This document shows positions 60,909-64,000 of a DNA stretch of 64,000 nt, piece after piece; within the stretch, counting starts at the first letter, position 1; each line of letters begins with the position of its first letter. The notes below the pieces were generated by a model. It saw only the letters and a list, made by a program, of their open reading frames with translations, was not told where the DNA came from and did no database searches. Made by a program: the position numbers and the translations under genes. This DNA comes from Shinella sp. WSJ-2 (GTDB taxonomy: Bacteria > Pseudomonadota > Alphaproteobacteria > Rhizobiales > Rhizobiaceae): assembly GCF_003432075.1 (NCBI RefSeq), contig NZ_QWBU01000001.1:310001-374000 (forward strand). The letters are read 5' to 3'.

Positions 60909-61212
60909 GAACCAGGAATCCGTCAACAAATGGATCGAGCATACCTTTGGCCCGGCCGGTAGCAACTTGTCCGTTGCGGCGCGCGCCAATGAAGAAATGG
61001 CAGAGCTTTTGATGGGGCTTGCCGTGAATGATCGGCACCCCTTGGCGCTCGAAGAGTGCGCCGACATCGTCATCATTCTATATCGTCTGGCTCATCGCCT
61101 CGGCGGAGATTTGCATGCGGCAGTAGACGCCAAGATGGCCGTTAATCGTCAGCGGACTTGGAAGATTGCGAACGGCCATGGGTACCACGTCAAAATGGAG
61201 GCCCGCCCATGA
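60901..61212 (+). CDS. MazG-like nucleotide pyrophosphohydrolase-type phage protein
   Basis: A helical protein of 103 residues with the MazG/DUF550 pattern of paired acidic motifs: ANEEMAELLMGLAVNDRHPL then EECADIVIILYRLAHRLGGD and KMAVNRQRTW. Such enzymes hydrolyse nucleoside triphosphates or ppGpp-like nucleotides and are frequent in phage early regions. It overlaps both neighbours. Confidence 0.75.
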   Translation: MGENQESVNKWIEHTFGPAGSNLSVAARANEEMAELLMGLAVNDRHPLALEECADIVIILYRLAHRLGGDLHAAVDAKMAVNRQRTWKIANGHGYHVKMEARP

Positions 61213-61742
61213 CCTCCCCCGTATCCCCCTCAGAGACCATAGCGAAGGCAATGGAAGGCGTGACGCCGCCGGATAAGCTCCATGTCGTTTTCTCCACGTG
61301 GAAAGAAGATGGGAGCATCAACATCCGTCGCTGGTCCACATTCATGGAATTCGACGGAAGCACAGCTTACATCGCCGAGCCATCCGTCAACGCTGTCACA
61401 AAAGAGCGAGACGCCCTCGCCCTCCAGCTAGAGGCGATGCAGCGAGAGATGGCGGAGAAGGACGAGCGGATTGCCGCGCTGGAAGGCGCCCTTGACGAGT
61501 CGCAAAGCATGCATCTTTCGGCGCTACGCCGGAACTGTGTTTCCCGTGATGTCGTCAATTCCGTTCTGACGTGGGCCGAGCAGCGCTGCCCCTGCCATAA
61601 CGAACAGCCCAACCCGTGCCCGCTCTGCGGAGCCAGCGTCGAAAACCTTGAGCCATGCAAATCGGCCGAGAACACCATCCCTCGCCATCTGCTGGCTGAC
61701 CTCCGCCGCGCCCGCACCCTCATCCAGGGAGAGAAGAAATGA
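61209..61742 (+). CDS. Phage hypothetical protein with coiled coil and zinc-finger-like cysteines (177 aa)
   Basis: Residues 60-100 form a coiled coil (LQLEAMQREMAEKDERIAAL). A cysteine cluster CPCHNEQPNPCPLCGAS near 130 and PCKSAEN after it could bind zinc. It overlaps the previous stop as ATGA. Function unknown. Confidence 0.65.
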   Translation: MTSPVSPSETIAKAMEGVTPPDKLHVVFSTWKEDGSINIRRWSTFMEFDGSTAYIAEPSVNAVTKERDALALQLEAMQREMAEKDERIAALEGALDESQSMHLSALRRNCVSRDVVNSVLTWAEQRCPCHNEQPNPCPLCGASVENLEPCKSAENTIPRHLLADLRRARTLIQGEKK

Positions 61743-62125
61743 AGATCACGACCGACTTCGTGCCATCGTGGGATTCAAACCATGAAGGCTATCGCGCGAT
61801 ATTCAACGCGGCCATCACCGGCATCTGCGCGAACCCAAACTTCTTTGGCTCCACCATGCAGGGTTCTCCCGAGGCTGCGGTCCATTTCGCAAATGAGGTC
61901 ACGCTGGCCGCGATTTACGGCGACAAGTATGTGCCCGTCCATGCGCGGCAGGAGGCGAAGGCGCAAGTCGATGCCCTAGGGCGGCCTGTCGCCTGCGGCA
62001 TTGCCGCCCCAAGCACCCGAGATTGCGAAAACATGAAGGAAGTCGGCGGCGGCATGGACGGCGAGCGCTATCGCTGCGACGTTTGCGGCAAGGGCTACTT
62101 CCTCGACTACGAGGAGATGAAATGA
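61739..62125 (+). CDS. Phage hypothetical protein (128 aa) with C-terminal zinc-ribbon-like motif
   Basis: Starts MKITTDFVPSWDSNHEGYRA; the end has RYRCDVCGKGYFLDYEEMK with a CxxC pair, and a further cysteine in RDCENMK. ATGA overlaps on both sides. No named family recognised. Confidence 0.62.
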   Translation: MKITTDFVPSWDSNHEGYRAIFNAAITGICANPNFFGSTMQGSPEAAVHFANEVTLAAIYGDKYVPVHARQEAKAQVDALGRPVACGIAAPSTRDCENMKEVGGGMDGERYRCDVCGKGYFLDYEEMK

Positions 62126-62871
62126 TGGCCGACCTAGCGGATATCCTACGGGAAACCACGGAAGCCATGGCCTGCTTTGCCAGCGTCGATATGGATCTTT
62201 GGGGCCGCCATTCAAACGCATGCCTCCAAGCTGCCGCCGCTCTTGCTGTACAGACGCAGCAGGGGGTGGAGGTGAAGCGGTATCGCCACAAGAAGCGTGG
62301 GACCGAATACGTGCTGATCGGCATAGGTAAAATGCAGGCGGAAGACTGGAGCGTGCAAACCCTCGGCCAAGATGATGATGGCCGGAACACATGGGTTCAC
62401 GAGAGCGTCGATATGCGCGATGTCGCAATTTACCGCAGCATTGATGACGGATCGCTATGGGTTCGCCCGCGCGAAGAATTCGAAGATGGGCGATTTGAGC
62501 CTATTCCCTCCGCCCTTGTCGATGTCCCGGCGGTAGAGAGCGAGCCGGTTGGATACGTCAATGCCGACTTTCGGAAAGAGCTTTCCTGCTACGACGCAGC
62601 AGAGTTGGTCCCGAATGACCGATCGACCGAAAACTTCAAATACATCCCTCTCTACGCCCACTCTCCCCGTTCCCTCTCCAACGATTTGGCTGAGAAAGGC
62701 GCGGCCCTAGCAAAGGTGTTCCTTGCCAACTACAGCGGCATGGAGGACGGCGACGGCAACGAGGCCCCCGAATTGGCACTTGCCCGCGACATTCTCGCCC
62801 TCTCCACCCGTAAGGGCTCCGCAGGGGATGGAGCCGCCACAGGTACGAGCGGAGGCCAGGACAATGGCTGA
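62122..62871 (+). CDS. Phage hypothetical protein (249 aa)
   Basis: The ATG at 62122 overlaps the previous TGA; a second ATG follows at 62125. The first part (DILRETTEAMACFASVDMDL) is helical, the middle beta-rich (RYRHKKRGTEYVLIGIGKMQ), and the tail low-complexity (GDGAATGTSGGQDNG). Unrecognised. The end overlaps the next gene by 8 bases. Confidence 0.62.
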   Translation: MMADLADILRETTEAMACFASVDMDLWGRHSNACLQAAAALAVQTQQGVEVKRYRHKKRGTEYVLIGIGKMQAEDWSVQTLGQDDDGRNTWVHESVDMRDVAIYRSIDDGSLWVRPREEFEDGRFEPIPSALVDVPAVESEPVGYVNADFRKELSCYDAAELVPNDRSTENFKYIPLYAHSPRSLSNDLAEKGAALAKVFLANYSGMEDGDGNEAPELALARDILALSTRKGSAGDGAATGTSGGQDNG

Positions 62872-63580
62872 TCGCCCGATCCTTTTCAGCAGGCCAATGG
62901 TCCTCGCGCTGCTCGACGGCCGGAAGACCCAGACACGGCGCATCATCAAGCCTCGCAGCAAGAACCGCCCGAGCCTCTTCGACGGCAGCTGGTCCGATAG
63001 TTACGTTCTCGACCCCGGCAATGAAAGCTGGAGGCAGGACGATATCCTGATCAAGGTCGGCGACCGGCTCTGGGTTCGGGAAACTTTGACTTGCTGCACC
63101 GACTGGGGGCTTTTCTACGATGCTCATGGCGGCATCGGTCCGAGCGAAGAACATTTCCTGCGAGATGATCGAGCTGAGCCCATTGTCGACCGGTATTCGA
63201 GGGATGACGAAACGCTTTGGAACGTCCCCTCGATATTCATGCCCCGCTGGGCCTCCCGCCTGACGCTGACCGTCACAGACGTGCGCGTCGAGCGGCTGTG
63301 CTCGATCACCGATGAGGACGCGATCGCTGAAGGCATCCTTCCCGATCCAGATCGACCAGGATGGTGGATGGCCAGCACAGATGAAGCGGACCGCTGCCCG
63401 ACGCCGCGCGATGCCTATCTCGACCTATGGAATTCAATCAACGGCGACGGTGCATCACGGCTCGACCCGTGGGTTGTTGCCGACACGTTCACCGTCGAGC
63501 GCCGGAACATTGACGCGCCCGCCAACACCGCAACTGGCTCCTCCCCCTCCTCCACCGATGGAGGTAAGAATGGCGGGTGA
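62864..63580 (+). CDS. Phage ASCH-like protein
   Basis: A protein of 238 residues beginning MADRPILFSRPMVLALLDGR then KTQTRRIIKP, a hallmark start of phage-encoded ASCH-like proteins. GDRLWVRETL follows near residue 67. The ASCH fold is RNA/nucleotide-base related. The C-terminus is Ser/Pro/Gly-rich. Part of the overlapping early operon. Confidence 0.78.
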   Translation: MADRPILFSRPMVLALLDGRKTQTRRIIKPRSKNRPSLFDGSWSDSYVLDPGNESWRQDDILIKVGDRLWVRETLTCCTDWGLFYDAHGGIGPSEEHFLRDDRAEPIVDRYSRDDETLWNVPSIFMPRWASRLTLTVTDVRVERLCSITDEDAIAEGILPDPDRPGWWMASTDEADRCPTPRDAYLDLWNSINGDGASRLDPWVVADTFTVERRNIDAPANTATGSSPSSTDGGKNGG

Positions 63581-63923
63581 ACTGGTAGAGCGAAACACAC
63601 TGATCGCAATTCTCTGCCGGCTGACGACAAAGCCCGGCCGTGATCATAGGTCGGGACAGGAGTTCGTCGTTGCCGGCTCCTCGCAAGAGACAGTCGATGC
63701 ATTGCGTCAAGCAGCCGTGATTCTGCGACGCGACAATTCCCGCATCGAAGCGCTCGAACGCGCGAACGCCACCCTACGCGCAGAGAGGGGTGAGGCGAGG
63801 AAGGCGCTGGAGCATGCGCGCGAGTTTGTCCAGGCTTACGACACCCCGGCAATGAACCCTGACCAGGACCGTTGCCTCGCGCAAATTGATGCTGCCATCC
63901 GCAATATGGGAGGGGAAGGATGA
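63570..63923 (+). CDS. Phage hypothetical protein (117 aa)
   Basis: The ATG at 63570 follows a GGAGG site by 5 bases. The protein has a central coiled coil (IEALERANATLRAERGEARK). Unrecognised. It overlaps the previous gene by 11 bases and the next by ATGA. Confidence 0.65.
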   Translation: MAGELVERNTLIAILCRLTTKPGRDHRSGQEFVVAGSSQETVDALRQAAVILRRDNSRIEALERANATLRAERGEARKALEHAREFVQAYDTPAMNPDQDRCLAQIDAAIRNMGGEG

Positions 63924-64000
63924 AGCTCAACGACCTGAGCCCGAACGCCCTAAAAGCGGCGATGGAAAGTGGAACCGCGTCTTGGGGCGAATGGGGAAAC
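63920..64000 (+). CDS. Start of a further phage gene (runs off the window)
   Basis: The ATG at 63920 overlaps the previous TGA. Twenty-seven codons are visible (MKLNDLSPNALKAAMESGTA), open to the window end. It continues the early-gene operon. Confidence 0.55.
   Translation, partial: MKLNDLSPNALKAAMESGTASWGEWGN

Noticed and set aside
44000-64000. CRISPR array, integrase or defence system in the accessory region
   Set aside because: No spaced repeats, Cas-like, restriction-modification, toxin-antitoxin or integrase genes could be recognised in this part of the window.

Overview
The window is high-GC alphaproteobacterial DNA. Its gene content and order (cobN, cobW, cobU and cobQ near a betaine-homocysteine methyltransferase and a MttB-type corrinoid cluster, RIME-like palindromes, DUF982, DUF1127 and DUF1330 genes) suggest the chromosome of a Rhizobiaceae member such as a Sinorhizobium/Ensifer, Shinella or Rhizobium relative. 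The genus is an inference from gene content only.

Region 1 (1-9.2 kb) is a cobalamin block on the minus strand: a B12 riboswitch leads cbtB-cbtA (cobalt uptake), cobU, cobW and the first 750 codons of cobN. A long A/E/K-rich periplasmic coiled-coil protein and cobQ lie just upstream. Region 2 (10.3-14.7 kb) is an ABC importer of the glycine betaine/choline/proline betaine class, followed by betaine-homocysteine methyltransferase (bmt). Region 3 (14.8-22.5 kb) holds unrelated chromosomal genes: DUF1330 and DUF4180 proteins, an aminotransferase with its regulator, a LysR regulator, an ECF sigma factor with a membrane VWA partner, and a secreted phosphodiester glycosidase-like protein.

Region 4 (22.5-33.3 kb) is the most notable chromosomal part. 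It is a corrinoid methyl-transfer system assembled like those of anaerobic acetogens and methylotrophs: a non-pyrrolysine MttB-family methyltransferase, a corrinoid protein, DUF1638, a formyltransferase-like protein, a MetV-type zinc/cysteine protein, MetF, a DHPS-fold methyl-THF:corrinoid methyltransferase, a RACo-like [2Fe-2S]/ASKHA reactivase and a QueG-like ferredoxin. With the betaine importer, bmt, the GlxA/AraC regulator at 36.8 kb and the nearby cobalamin genes, the simplest model is import of a quaternary amine, B12-dependent demethylation, transfer of the methyl group to THF and oxidation to methylene-THF for one-carbon metabolism.

Region 5 (33.5-44 kb) holds two secreted proteins, a LysR regulator beside two DUF1127 genes that share an operator-like motif, an acetyltransferase, the GlxA regulator, two response-regulator proteins (one a diguanylate cyclase), a mechanosensitive channel and a DUF924 protein.

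Region 6 (44-64 kb) is accessory, visibly more A/T-rich in places, and mosaic. It contains small hypothetical genes, an IS3-type remnant, an SRAP-like protein without its usual N-terminal cysteine, a phage lysis cassette (endolysin and two small membrane proteins) beside decayed tail-gene debris, a surface-glycan cargo group (pyruvyltransferase-like, alpha/beta hydrolase-like, GT4, a long GT52/sialyltransferase-like protein, GSCFA) with two 82-residue paralogues, and a tightly overlapping phage early-gene operon. The Bet/RecT-like gene of that operon is truncated with an in-frame TGA, and the next gene is frameshifted, so this is a degrading prophage or island. No integrase, capsid, terminase, rRNA, tRNA or CRISPR array was identified.
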